Origin: Nymphaea colorata
Lineage: Eukaryota > Streptophyta > Magnoliopsida > Nymphaeales > Nymphaeaceae
Reading direction: 5' to 3'
NCBI RefSeq assembly: GCF_008831285.2
Contig: NC_045148.1
Location: forward strand, 1,984,001-2,048,000
DNA: 64,000 bases
Shown here: positions 26,739 to 40,062 of the stretch, one piece after another
Position numbering within the stretch: the stretch's first letter is position 1
Layout: each line of letters begins with the position of its first letter
Notes under the pieces: generated by a model
The model's input: the letters and a program-made list of their open reading frames with translations, nothing else
Database searches by the model: none
Told to the model about the DNA's origin: nothing
Translations under genes and position numbers: made by a program

Positions 26739-26770
26739 TCAAGGAATCATCTTCACGTCTGAGAGATCAT
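26715..26770. repeat. 28-bp perfect-to-near-perfect tandem duplication spanning a stop codon
   Basis: Two copies (26715-26742 and 26743-26770) of a unit beginning GGAATCATCTTCACGTCTGA. On the minus strand the upstream copy encodes DLSDVKMIP. The copy junction creates the TGA stop of the 15-exon gene, leaving the second copy in the 3' untranslated region. Confidence 0.95.
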
Positions 26771-29700
26771 CCATGGGAACAGAAAGACCCACAAGATGTT
26801 GGTCATGGTCTTGCATGCCATCATCGGGAAAGCTCCACCAAGTGTCCGGATCTAGACCTTGGTCAAGGTCATCAGAAACACCCAGTTGTTCCATTCCAGG
26901 TAAAGGCAAATGTGTGAGGTCAATAGGTCCCTCAGGGTCAAGAGGATCAGGTGCAGAAACACTGTCATCAGGTAGAACTTCTTTTACTTTTGTGCTCCCA
27001 TTTACAGCTGTTTCACTGGATACGCTTATTGAACTCAACATGGAACTATGTGCCCCCTGCCTACTAAGAAGACCATTGACGGAAGTTGACAATTGAGCTG
27101 TCTTTTGTCTAGGCTTTGTCTTAGTTTTACGCTCACCCCTGACAGTGCCAGCAGTTGGCCGACCAGCTTTTGGTGCAGAGTTTCTTACTCCTTCTCTGCT
27201 GTGATCCCTATCCCTCTCACTTCTTTTCCCTTTTGTTCCACCCAAAATGCCACTGCCAAGGTTCGATGCACCTTTTGCTGCATTGCTTACAACATCATCA
27301 AGCAACAATTCCCTCTTTTTCCCCCTGCCAGACCATATTTCATCTTTCATAGTACTTTGGTCTGATGAATGAGCATGAGGCTGAAATGCACCAGCCAAAT
27401 CCCTTTTAAGGCTACTTATATGCTGTCCACACTGCTCAACTGGATTTACGGCAGGTCTAGAAGCCAAAATGGCTGCAGAAGTAAATATACCAATATAAGG
27501 CAACAACCAAAAAGGGACAAAGACAAAAGACTCAGAAAGAACATGTCTTTAGTTGAGCAATTCCAGCGCAGGAGGTAACTAAAGAGGATAGTCCCACAGA
27601 AGAACTCTAGAAGTAAAGCTCCTTAGTTGTGAAGCATATACCTGTTGCATTGGCTTGATTCTGACTGGTAAAAGCCTCAGGGTGTAGTTTTACATTGTGC
27701 TCTCCTTTACTAGCATCAATACACTTTGTATCATTGCTGCAGGTGGGACCAGAAAGATCATCTTTGCGGAGATGCTCACGAAAGCAGCTTGCACCTGCCT
27801 CTTCATACTTACTACACCTGGCCAATGTCCGTTTAGCAAATGCTTGGGCAGCTTCAGCTTGCTTTGAAATTTTACTGCCACCACTTTTATTATTACCTTG
27901 ACAAGCCTGTCAGAAAAGAGCATTATAAGCATTGTTGAAATTTCGCATTCTCCAACTCAACCAAGAAATCAGCCAAGAGTTGGCATTTAGAATATAGTCA
28001 TGCACCTAAAATGCTAGTCAATGTAATCATAGAAACTGGCAACCACCATAGAGATCAAACAGAATGTATAGAAAAAAAAAATCAAAGTAGAAATTGCAAA
28101 ATAGTTTCTAACAAGATGTAGTTTACTACTCCACAATCGCAGTCCATGTCCTACATATTCTCTCTACCTAAGTCACACGGGTATGCATGATCTGCCCAAA
28201 TACCTCTGTCGGTATGCGGGTACGGCAACATGGTAAGTGGATATGGCTGTATTTAAAACATAAAAAATTATACTTTCAAACTTAAGTTTTTCTTTAATTT
28301 TCATTCTTCCCTTCTTTTTCTTATCTCCCTTCCACCTAGATTCTACATTGTTCTCTTATTTTTCTTTAATTTTGAAATTTTTTGTTGATTATTTATATAT
28401 AATATTATAATGTATATATTTATATATATACTCTGCCATACCCATACCCAGACTTTCTTAAATCACGGCATCCATATAAGCCTGGGTACTGGGCCGGGCC
28501 GCCTTCGGGTACCCGGTACCCGGTCGGGCCCAGGCCCGGTTGTGCGGCCCGGGTCGGCCGGGCCCGGCCCGTTAATAATTTATAAAAAATATTTTTTATT
28601 GTTTTTTAAACTTAATAATGTATATTTTATAATTAAAATATACCTACATCCATAGCTGCCTCCACATACCCATACCCATGTGTGATGTGACTTAGTTCTC
28701 TACTTATTATGTTATTTACTGATGTTTCTTCAGTATGAGATACTAGTAAGAACCTCCAGCTTGTAGACCTTAACTTTTATAGAATATTGTGGGCCTAGAC
28801 AGCCTACCTTAATACAACTTTACCAGCATGATCTCCTAAAAAGTATTGAACTGGTATAAACATTCCTGATAATTCTATACCACCAATCTCAGGACCTGCA
28901 AGGACCATAAGTCCATCTGTGGTGGACGGCAAAACTTGAACAAGTTTTTGTCACGATAGGTGGAGAGCAGGTGGTAAGAGGAACTGTGAAGGGTGTTCAG
29001 GTGAAAACCCTGATCAAGTCCTAACCCTGCCTCTCTGCACCTGAATCTTCCCATGGGCATGATGGTCAGGCACACGCCAGGTTTTCCACTCAGGGAAGCA
29101 GGTCCAGGTTTTCCACTCAGGAAGTAGGTGATCTGCCTTTGAAGGATTCTAATGATGCAGCGTAAAAAAAAATTCAGTACATTAGTAAACAATAAGAAAC
29201 CAAACTTTCATTTGGAAAATCTTGAGAAAAATTTAACTATCAAAACAGCCAAAACAAAGACAACATACAAACTCACCATAAGTTTCTTGTATGCTATTTC
29301 CACAAGTTTGTTCAGCGCCAAACGTTCAAGGCTCCTGCATAATAAAGCTTACTAACTGCTGGGAAGACATTATTCCACATGAAATCCACAAATATATACT
29401 CATCTCACCTTTCTTGAAGCTCCCTTTCTTGCAGAACAACCTTCTCCAGCTTGCAGAGATGACTTTTCTTTTTCTTCACCTGGAAAAGAGGCAATTACAA
29501 GTAAATAACATACTTACTAGAAGAGGCTGCCCAGGAATATGTTTTTTTTACAAAGTTATGCATGCACGTGTTAGAATTTATATAAACTTTACATGTATTT
29601 GATAGCTAAACAACTAGCTCCTTTCTTTTTCCTTCCTTTCTTTCAGTTGTTTATGAGGCAAGTCTCTCCCATTGTTATGATATGGCCTGAGTGCTAGTTT

Positions 29701-32700
29701 ATCTAGGTTCTTCTCCATTAATGTGTTCTTTTCAACAGTTACAAGTGTTTACTGTTGTTTCTCTTAAGGCTGTTTGCCCGTGACTTCTGTTTTCCTCTCA
29801 TCAAGACTGCATGCTTGTGGTGATAATAATTTTTGGAGCCGTGATTTAGAGTATCTACATACGTATGTACATACAATCACCATGACTGCATTATGTATAA
29901 TCACCTCGACTGCCACAGTATTTGTAGCCATTGACAGATAAACAAGCATGTTAACTCTACTGCAATAGATTGAAGAAAAAAAAAAAACTTTTTCTATCTT
30001 ATAGGTTAGACGGTCAAACCAAGACCCAAAACGCCGCAAACATCCCCCAGTAAGTTATCAAACTGAGCAAAATAGGAACAGGGATCTCCAACATTGCACC
30101 TCAAGGTAGAGTTACAAACAGGAACTTTAGTAAAACTAACCTGTTGAAACAATCCCTCCTTGAGATTGGAGATATCTCTGCTAATTTCATCATCTTCTCC
30201 CTGTGATAAATTAGGCTGAAAGCAGAGAGAAGAAGATAATGAGACAAAAAATGGAAGTCTGAGTGAACCATTTGGTCTTATCTTATCTTAGGAGTTCAAT
30301 AGGCTGAAAGCAAAGGCAACAAGATAATGAGAAGGAAAAGGAAATTTGAATGAACCATTGAATCTTATTATCTTAGGAGTTGAAAATTCTAGATGCAACT
30401 GCAAGTGCATTATTTGAATTCTGGAGATAAGTGCTATTTAGTTCATAACCATACTACAGAACCAAACCAGCAGCATACAGTAAATCGAGCTCAACAAGAA
30501 GGAAATGAAAAACCTTATTGATTGATTTGAAGAGGTACAGATCATGTATTTTACACTATTACTGCCATTTCCTTTTTCAGGTCAATAAACTGCAAGAACA
30601 ATTTCTTCATTAAGCTTTCAATGAACTAAACCACAGGAGTTCTTTCACTTCAAGTGTTCTTAGTTCGGACATGAAGGCTGTAAAACATGGACCATGTCAT
30701 GTTCTGAAAATAAATGCAAAGCTTGCCAAAACATTATGGAAGAAATACAAGATTTTACAAATTACAACAAACCAACAATCTGGGGAAAGAGTTCGGATCT
30801 AGTATGACAAATCTATGAGGTGCTTAACAGACTGTTTTTTCATATATATCCGTTACTGACACAAACAAAAAACATTTTTTTGGCCCAACCTAGTCTACTA
30901 ATGACAATGTCCAGGAAAAGGGAAAAGCAAGCTTTGTTTAAGCACACTAACTAAATAGCAGGAATGCAAAAAGGGTCTCAGTTCTGATATGTGGGAAAAC
31001 ATCTAACTCATAGAGCCAGACCCAGATGGTATGCATGTGAAGTGGATTGATTAGCTGACAGATAGACAAGTCGAACAGAAAAGGCATGTACGATCTCATT
31101 TGTCACTTGGACACTCACAGGTTTTCCATGAAAGATGGGCAAACGTGTCCAAGAGCTAGAACTAAGATACCATCAACCACACAAACATAGACGTGATGAA
31201 GCACAAGTGCAGAAGAACTCTGCAAGTGGATCTGAGAATTGCATGAAATCGAGGCATAGCAAGTATTTTTCACCGGCAAACCTTTAAAGACCAGCTCAGG
31301 CTAAGTTCTTGAATGCCAAGTAAAAGCATTTTTACAGGGTTGTTATTACATGAGAGCATTTGCACTGAACCCATAACTTTTACTTGAAATTGGTTTAGTA
31401 TGACATCTTTATCAGTTTCAATTCAAAAGCTGACAACGTTAATCTGTTTTCAGAAGATCCCATGACCTAACGGTTCGTATTCTCTGCTAGACCCATGCCT
31501 TACTACGAGATCTGACTCAGAAGACAGACACAGAGAACACGCATCAAAGAATAGGTCTAATTCTCATATCATTCTGATATAATTGGTATCTCTATTTTGA
31601 ATTGTTAGCCAAGATCCACCAGTACTGCAACAAGACATGATATTCTAAGACAGCATTCCACGTCACAGGAAAGGGTTAAACTGTAAACAGGTGCTCAAAC
31701 TGAAACCTACCACCACTTCTGGGAATAACCCAATACTTCGAAGCTCCAAAAGTATTCTGTCATCAAGTGGCATCTGCTGATAACAACAATCAATTGAACT
31801 AATGCCAGAAATGGTCGAGTCACTCAAATCTGATCTGTCAGCTCCATGGTGCTCACTGTTATACGAGTTCAGGATGGCACCGTCATCCAATGCAAGTTCC
31901 TCCTTATATGGTAACCCCTTCTCCGGGTTTTTAAAACCATTTGAAATAATACTTCCATCAGAAGAGAAGTTATCAAAGGAATGATACATATGGTTCTTAA
32001 GTTCCCCCATTGATTCAATTTCAGACTCGGTCCTGTCCATGTCCTTAGATTCATTACCAGTATGACTACAAGCACCACGAGGAGAATCATCACTTGGGTA
32101 TTGATAAACCTCTCTTTCTGTTCCACCAGCACAACTAATTTCACTGACTTCATCTTCAACAATCAGAGCAGCAAGAAGCCTCTGCGAAAGAGGTATAATC
32201 CTCTCAAGCCATCTGTCAGTTCCTAGTTCCCCAGTATCCACAACATGTGATTCATCAACACAACTCCCAGTCTTAGCAGACTCATTCTGCGCTGCTTCTG
32301 TTATCAGAGTTGCTTGTTTCCCCTCAAACAAATGGCCAGGTGAGGATATGAAAGTTTCACTAAAAGATATATCCTGCAAAAGTAAAGGAAGACAAGAAAA
32401 GAAAAGAAAAAGTTAGAATAAAGTAGCAGAAAGATTCTTAAGCCTTATCCAAAACGAAGCAAAAAATTTACGAGCGAAAAAAATAAGGTCTTTAACAAAT
32501 ACAGTCAAGCCATGATTCTTCTAGAAATAACAAATGTAAGGAAAATCATAGTGCACAATGAAAAGCCATAGCCGTTTATGATTATCTGTTCATAGTTGAT
32601 GGTTAATATATTGTTCAATCTATGCCACAACAGAATTTCAACTAGGTTCACTAGCATAAAGCTCGTAAACTAACATAAGGAAAACCTCAAATATTGCATA

Positions 32701-35700
32701 CCTTTTTGTTCTGATGAACACCATATTGGAAGCATAAGCTGTTCTCCAACCCCTCTGCAAGCCTCTTCTGGTAAAATTTCAGTAAAAATATGAGGAAGGA
32801 AGCAATTCAAGGCACATATATGTGTGTGTGTCTGTGGGAAGTGTGTTTTACATATAGTAATATCCATATAGACAATCAACAGAAGGCTCTTCAGCTCAGT
32901 AAGTAGTTAAAACTTCCAAGTATGTTAGAATTACCAATTTTTCAGAAAGCACTCAAATTTTCTGTTAGATCAGCTACAAAATGCATGCTAAATAATGATT
33001 TTATTAAAAGTGAACTTAAAAGAAAACTTAATTGAATAGCACTGGGTGGGCTTAACATTACAACATAAGACTTCTACAGAAACAATTAGGGGTCCAACTA
33101 AAAGAGAAGATAAAGCACAACACAACATGCATATATCATCTCTAGTCCTACAATACACATACACACCAAATGAGAGAGGGTAAGAGCAAGAAAGACAGAG
33201 GGACAGACACATAGCAACCTTCTCTTAGACAATAAGGACAGTGACAAGTGTTACCTTGCTTGGTGTTACTCTAAATTAGTTAATGAATGATTAGCAGGCA
33301 TACTCATCCTGCCCCCTGTTCCCTCTCAACTATAGAAACATACATATATGATATACAGGTACACACATAAAAGATGCATACATATATGCATATATACATA
33401 AAAGACATTGGGGTACTACCTGCTCCTGTAAGCAGGTCAAATCATCTGGCGTGACAAAAGCAAACACTGGTTCAATTTGACGCCAAAAAGTGCTTGAACA
33501 AGCATGATCTGCATAAGTAACAACACACCAAAAGAAACAAGATAAGTAATGAGGAAGCATTCCCATAGATCAATAATCAAACAAAAAAGGCAAGCATACT
33601 GCTGGCTTCCTGAGCAAGACTAACAGCTGCCACAAGTTCTTCACGATCATCATCTGCTTCACCTAGATATTGTGCCAGACAAAACTTAGTAATAAATAAA
33701 ATAAAATAAAATAAAAGTGCTAACACGTGAGAAGTATAACAATAATGGCCAAGAACCTTATTACAGAATCTTGCAATTTACCAGTAAGAACTAGGGAAGC
33801 ATTTACATGTCCAGGCCGACCAGATGCCTTTCGATCAGAGAACTTTTTTGTAGGTGGGCGGCCAGACTTACTGAAACCATATCATAACAAAATGCAGTCA
33901 GCACGAGAAGCCAACAGCAAGATAGTGAATTGCTGCAATTTCCATTTAGCTTAATATTTAATAGAAAAAAGGGAACACCTTTCAATCTTATCTGTGACAA
34001 GCTTTCTGTGCTTGGGAATGGTCGATATGTCCACTTTTTCTCTAGAATGAGGCAAGCAGCTCCTAGACATAGCAGAACCTCTTCCAGTCCGTCCTTGTCT
34101 CCTAACTCCATCTCCAGTTTCTTCCTTCATAAGAGACTTCTTCTTTGAGGGCACAACAAAGCTAGCAGCCTTTTGAACTGAACTTACAGCCCTATCCTCT
34201 GCTTCACTAATCTTTCCCTTCTCTTTTGACTTATCAAGAACACCAGAGTCTTCACTCTCTGAGAATCCAGCTGGAGATAGAACACTTTCAGCTTTGAGCT
34301 TGAACTGTGGAGAAGCACTCGAAATACGCCTTAAAGGGCCAGAGCCATTAGCCTCTCCAGAAATCAATCTAGCCCCAGTATCAGAGCTGGTGAATGCGTC
34401 TAGCTGAGATTCATCGCTGTTTGGAACAGGAGGAACTAAATTTGTTCTTCTAGCAACACGTGAAATCTTTTGAGGTCGTTGACCAACCCACTTAGCAACG
34501 GGCGGAGAAGATGACCTAGGTGAAGATGCCCGAGTAGACAGAGGACGTTTGCGGTTGTTGTTAGCTCCACCTATTCCCTGTGTTTTGTTCAAGCTTAAAG
34601 GCTGCTCACATCCCTCAAGAGCTCCAGCTGCTCGTGCAAAGTTAGCAGTTGCATTAAACATCACACTAGATCCAGTACGTGGTGCTCTGGAGGCCTTTAA
34701 TTTTCCAACTGGAGTGGGACTTCCTGACAAATTTCCCTCACGGACATTTTGCCTACAAATTCTCATAAAGAGACAAATATGTATATAGACTATAAAGCCA
34801 AAGGCTAAAAATCATTTACACAAGATACTCAATATGAAATGGATGAAGTTAATATTATATTTTCGTACTTGGCAATTCCTTTCATGGTGGCCTTCTCTTT
34901 ATCTGATCCAATAAGCCGATCCCTTCTATCAAGAGAAACACTGTCTGCATCTGTTCTTGCTATAGGGCGGACATTTAATCCACTAGACTGAGCAGCACCT
35001 CCAACAATTGAATTGGCATAACCTGATCTGCAATAGGCACAAATAGCTCATATCAAAGAAAGAACACAGAAATGCCACTAACAAGGTCATGTCATGTATG
35101 GGGAACCAAAAGCAGGTTTTAGGACACAATCTGCTTACTGAAAACATCAGAATCAGTTGACAGTTAGAAAACAAAGGCAACAAAAAAGTTGAAAGGATTG
35201 CAAACATCGCATGCTCAAAGGCGAACATATGCTCCAAAATCCAGGTACATAGATGCTAACCATACTGGCTACTACAACCAAAAGATCAACATCGAAGGAC
35301 AGAAAACCCCAACCAGTTTATATCGGAGAATGATAATCACAATAAATACAACTACCAGAGGAATTATAGCTTAATCACTTAGAATTAATTAAAAATACAC
35401 CTTCACGGCATGATTGCATCCAAAAACTCTTTCAACTCTCGGATCAGTCAGAAAGGATCATGAACTCAATAGGAGGCCTTCAGAGCAACCACCAATAAAA
35501 CTTAGAAAAGGAATAAGCAAGCTACTGATGGAACACAAAGATCCTTCCCTGCCATTCAGTGGTGATAGTCCTGGTCTCCAACACTTCAGAGAAGAACTAG
35601 CACTGAGACAGTTAACTCTATAGAATGGCTGCAAACTTGAGAATTAGTCCATTCCATCAGAAATCCCAGAAGGAACCAGGTAAGGGGTCAAATACTTGTC

Positions 35701-37714
35701 CAAAGACTAGGGCCAGGAAGATATATTTTGTTGTCATCTCCTTAATTTCTTTTTAATTTCCTGATATTTGTTTCCTTATCTGTTTCATGATTAGTTATAC
35801 TTTATTTTTTGTGCCAAGATTTTCTAATTTGGATTTCTGTAAGCTGGAGCATTGAATGAAACATAACAGAAGATTTTTCTTTTCCTCTTTTGCTTAGAAA
35901 AGGAAAAAATTTCTATGTGAGTGCTTGCCTTTGGTGCAAGTGACGATCAACCCTGATTAGCCACATCATTCTAATAATGTTCTAATATAATAACAAAAGT
36001 AGACATATGTATTTACTGTCGTGTTCTTTGGACCGCTTTCATGTGCACCGAGGAAACTTGCTTCCAAGAATCCTTTTGTTTTGCTGCTCCACAGGGAAAA
36101 ATGAAAAGGAGGAATTTTCAATTTAATCATGTATCAGCTAATGACACTGTCCCAAATTAGTAACTGTTTTTCCTTGCCAGATCAGACGACATGTTTATTT
36201 GCTACCGAGCTGGCTTTAAACTTGCTGTTCTTGATAAAGAATGAACAAGAAATTACATGAATAAATAGCAACTTGGAAACCACTTTCAATCTTCCATGAG
36301 CTTAGCATAAATTTTCGAAAGTGTTAATTAAATAGCTTTAGCTCCTAACCATTAGATTAAAAAAATAAGAAAAAGCATAAGAAACTAAGCAAATAATGAT
36401 AATCCACTTTCAGACAAAATTAATAAATACATCACAGACTTCAGCTTACATAGATTGACAAATTTCTGAATGCTAATGTTCAACAGATTAAACATATCAG
36501 AATTTTCAAAGAATGATAAACATTTTTTTCTTTCAAAAGAATAAATAAGTACCACTTGCTCATCACTTTAAACTGGATTAAAGAGAACTGTCTCTTAGGC
36601 TTGAGCAATGTAAAGATGAAACAAGCCATTAAGTGTTTGTATAAAGCAAGATAATAATGAGATACAGGGTCGATCAGAGCACTGCCAATGATGGTTTTCT
36701 CTTCACTTATTTGGATGATATTCAATCAATAAGCTTTTCAATCCAACAGCGACGCAAATTGAGGCTTATGCTCAGGTATCTACCTGGCTAAGCAGATCAA
36801 ATACTAATAGCTTACTTCCCAATTTCTAACACCATAAAATAAGTCTATCATCTGCTAAAAGATTGCCATGCTCAACAAATTCCTTATCATGTCAACCTAA
36901 CAATGTATGATAGATGGAAGGGTGACCATGCATAATAATTATCAATAACTACCAACTAGCTATGATCCTATCATGGCTGCAAAAGGAAAAAATTGCACAA
37001 TAAATAATAATGAAGCCAAATGTGAACGGCTAATAAATTATGTTGAATTCAGTAATGCATGTGCTTAATACCCCGTACAACTTATATTACCTAAAACCAT
37101 GGCTGTCAATTGATCGGGAGCGACTTTCATTGCCAGCTCTTTGTTGCATACCACGCTTATGATCATGATCACCATCTAAAGGCCTATTAACTGCCACACC
37201 TACAGACCGTTTCCTCTTCATCTTCTTGTCCCAGCTCTCACCCCCAGGTGCCAAAACACGAGCTTTTTCGTCAGACTGAATTGACAGTCCACTTGTAGTC
37301 CTCAAAAGTTCTCTATCCTTTTCAGGAAGTCCAGATGGTCGAGTTAATGTACTTGTGCGTCCCTCAGACTGCCAAAACCCAGGTCCAAAAAAGGACAATA
37401 AGAAATATAAACTGTAATATAGCATGCAACGATAGAGATGATGATATGCCATCTATAAGTACTGTGAAGCTTATGACAACCTTGCAGAGGGAAAGGATGA
37501 ACGGCATCGTTATAATCATACTGCATCCACAAAAGCATTTCTGGAGCTGAAGTTATATCTACATTGAAGTCAAGCTTTGGACTTCAAACCTTGATATGCT
37601 ATGTTAAAAGCAAAAAATTTACATTAACATAAATTTAATCCAAAAGATCCCTCCTGCTATAAAAGAAGAAGCTAGAAAATCCCATGTTTTTCATACATGT
37701 TAGTCGGCGAGTCG

Positions 37715-37764
<50 letters not shown>

Positions 37765-39035
37765 GAGACAGAACATTGTAATGAGAAGATAATACAAGAC
37801 AAACTATCGAATGGTAAATAAGAACACAAATCAGGGATACAATAAAAGAGAATTACATAGACAAATGGTGCTGTGTGGCATGTTGGAATCAGAACCCGTC
37901 ACATCACAACTACTAAATGATAAAGCAGACGGTGCAAATTTTAAGAAATAAATGAGCAGGAATCAAGAAGTCCACAAGTACTGGAAAGTAATGGAACAAA
38001 AAATGAAGCATTATGACAGAAAGAACCCATCAGAACCAGCAAGGATGAATGAAATTTTAAATAAATCAAATAACTCCTCAATAAGCATTAGAAACAAGAA
38101 AATGAAAAACACAAACCCGTACTTCCACCAGAGATGTGCGAATTCGCCTGTTTGGTATCATATTCTTGGTCCTATCATCAGCTCGGGGTGATATAAGGTC
38201 CATGGGGCTCATCAATTGGTGTGCCTGTGGCCCCATCTTCATTGAATTTGTTCCTGAAACAGAACGATCTGCAGAGAGCAAACCACTAGATCTTTCAGTT
38301 GGAAGTCCCTCATTCCTTGGTCGTTTCCGAGACAAAAGAGCATGCCTATATTTTTCCAACTTTGATATGGATTCAACCAAATATTTTGCTCTGTCCCTGG
38401 TCAACAAAAAAAGGTAAATTAGAAATGTAAACAGTTCTGTCCCAAAAGTAATATCCGTAAAACGAGAAAATCCAGGCAATAAATTCACCGAAACAAAGGC
38501 GACATGTTTTTTTTTTTTTCTTTTGTTTCTTTTCCGTTGTTCGAAGGTATAGGGTGTTCATGTACACTAAACATCTTAGCAACACATAATAAGGAAGGAG
38601 AAGTAAATACTTTGCTCGTGCGGAGCTCTCAATAATGCTAGACTTCAAACGCTTCAAGTCTTCTAACATTGGCGGAGAAAGAGGCTTCGAGTGCAAAGCA
38701 GTCCCGAAGGAACCATCTTCCGTTAACATGATTGATGAAATATTTAAGGCTTTCTTCAACTCCCCCAATCTTGTGAACTTCTGGTCACCCATGGATATCG
38801 AGTCAAGGTTCATCCACTGGCTAAGTGATGGTAAATCAACATATGGGGATGCATCCCCTCTTGATATTGAGGAACCAGAGCCCGTTATGCGACTGTCGCT
38901 GCCCTCGCGAAAGCTGCTTGACCTGTCCAATGATCCGGCAGCAAATGAACTACGCTGCCCATTGGAGTAGCTAGTAGGGAGAGTTGAGCCTTCTGGACTA
39001 CCAGAAGCTGGATCAAACCGACCACCAGATGCCAT
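26739..39035 (-). CDS. Large Ser/Lys/Arg-rich plant-conserved protein of unknown function
   Basis: Fifteen exons (minus strand, high to low): 39035-38611, 38396-38117, 37368-37091, 35027-34869, 34752-33979, 33870-33782, 33662-33600, 33508-33420, 32767-32702, 32373-31711, 30215-30141, 29479-29409, 29334-29277, 27906-27642 and 27472-26739. They keep frame throughout and give 1362 residues. The protein resembles the plant family containing Arabidopsis At2g19390 and At4g29790, often labelled serine/arginine repetitive matrix-like, whose function I do not know. Visible parts: an N-terminal MASGGRFDPASGSPEGS block; a basic, proline/serine-rich middle (KRPLSTRASSPRSSSPP, residues ~430-450); a conserved FWRQIEPVFAFVTPDD segment (~700); WLERIIPLSQRLLAALIVED (~790); a helical, possibly coiled-coil block (DEISRDISNLKEGLFQQ to KLVEIAYKKLM, ~970-1030); a basic tract with ERKTKTKPRQKT; and an acidic C-terminus (PMDDLSDVKMIP). 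The many basic clusters suggest a nuclear location (inference). The stop codon lies inside a 28-bp tandem duplication. A 5'-untranslated exon probably lies upstream. Confidence 0.9.
28168..28695. mobile_element. MITE-like element in an intron, with a nested GC-rich insertion
   Basis: The sequence is bounded by inverted ends: CTAAGTCAC with GGGTATG on the left, CATACCC with GTGACTTAG on the right. It is about 530 bp long, AT-rich, and lies in the intron between exons 13 and 14 of the 15-exon gene. Inside, at about 28475-28575, is a very GC-rich patch made of GGGCCGGGCC/GGCCCGG units. That patch resembles the ends of common plant hAT-type MITEs, which suggests one element nested in another. No transposase is encoded. 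Confidence 0.55.
29068..29125. repeat. Short direct duplication in an intron
   Basis: CCAGGTTTTCCACTCAGG occurs twice about 34 bases apart, each copy followed by an AAG.AGGT sequence. It lies in the intron between exons 13 and 14 of the 15-exon gene. No function is evident. Confidence 0.75.
30212..30384. repeat. 88-bp diverged tandem duplication covering a splice acceptor
   Basis: Copy 1 (30212-30299) and copy 2 (30300-30384) share TAGGCTGAAAGCA, AGATAATGAGA and ATCTTAGGAGTT. Copy 1 begins at the 3' splice site of exon 11 of the minus-strand 15-exon gene. Copy 2 therefore carries a second TTTCAG acceptor 88 bases upstream in the intron. Confidence 0.85.
37717..37763. repeat. (GT)n-(GA)n microsatellite at a duplication-deletion site
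   Basis: Lies in intron 2 of the 15-exon gene. The matching point in the partial duplicate (43560-43590) is a shorter GT/GC/GA run, immediately joined to exon 2 sequence, so the 485-bp deletion in the duplicate has one end in this microsatellite. Confidence 0.9.
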
Positions 39036-40062
39036 TGCTGCTACTTATCAGTAACACATACTTCATCACCCACTAGATCCCCTGAACCGCATAAAGGTAA
39101 CCTAGCTAAAAAAATCTATCATGCTCAACTAGGTATTCTCAGGACCAGCATTTCAACTGCACTACCTGTAAGGATGAGCATACATAAAATTATACTCAAG
39201 AACCATTTTCTCAGACGAAACGACCCGTCACTACTACTTTTCATGAAATCTACATAAGAAAATTCTATCAATTCAAGCACCCGCCTAGCTGCAATAAATA
39301 AAAACCAAGTCAACACAAAATAACATCCTAAAGTTCGTACATAAGCTTTACAAGGGTCAAAATTAAAACAATCAGTCAGGTAAACAAATAGATAAGACGC
39401 CAAAACAAATAATATAAACCTCCATTATCAGCTGAAAAATAGTCGCAACAAAAATTATAGAAAGACAGTAGTGAACTCCAATTATACTTCGAAGATGAAG
39501 GAAATGAACAGACAGTACTTGAATTTAAAGTATAGTAACCTGTACCGGGGAGATTTCTAGGAGAAGGTGAAGGTTCGAGAGACACGACATTTTCCTCAAT
39601 GTATCTATGAACACGAATATACCAAAACGGAAAATAATCGACAACTACGCAAGCACTGGAATCAAGAAACTCAACTATTTTTGAAGATGATACCACCAAA
39701 GCCCGACTGACGACGAAACAACCGGTAATTCGCCGGGACGCAGGAGTTGCGCCTATGGAACAATTAGGCCCCCCAGGAGATCGCACCTGTGAGCACCGAA
39801 TACCTCTATCCTAGCTAGAAGCAGGCTCTGGGATTTGGGGCCGAGGGCAAACCGATGGGATCATGAAACCCTAGTTAAAAAGAGAGGAAGAAGAAACTGT
39901 AGAGGTCGGAAGGCGAGAGACCACACGGGAAGCAGGAGACACACCCGAATCGGTGGCGATCATGGAGATCGGGCGGCGAGAAGACATCGGACTGACTGAG
40001 ATCGCCGGATATTCGGCGGCTGCTCCGGCGCAGGAGGTCGGTCCTACCTTATATAGAGGGGA
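39036..40062 (-). promoter_or_regulatory. Promoter and leader of the 15-exon gene
   Basis: A minus-strand TATA box, CTATATAAGG, lies at about 40048-40057 in a GC-rich context, so transcription should begin near 40020. Downstream, still 5' of the ATG, are a telo-box-like AAACCCTAG (read on the plus strand at 39867) and a non-coding exon that probably ends CGGTACAG before GTTACT near 39542. A leader intron then runs toward the ATG at 39035; a TTACAG acceptor near 39170 is one option. The whole block is duplicated at 44344-45375. Confidence 0.65.
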
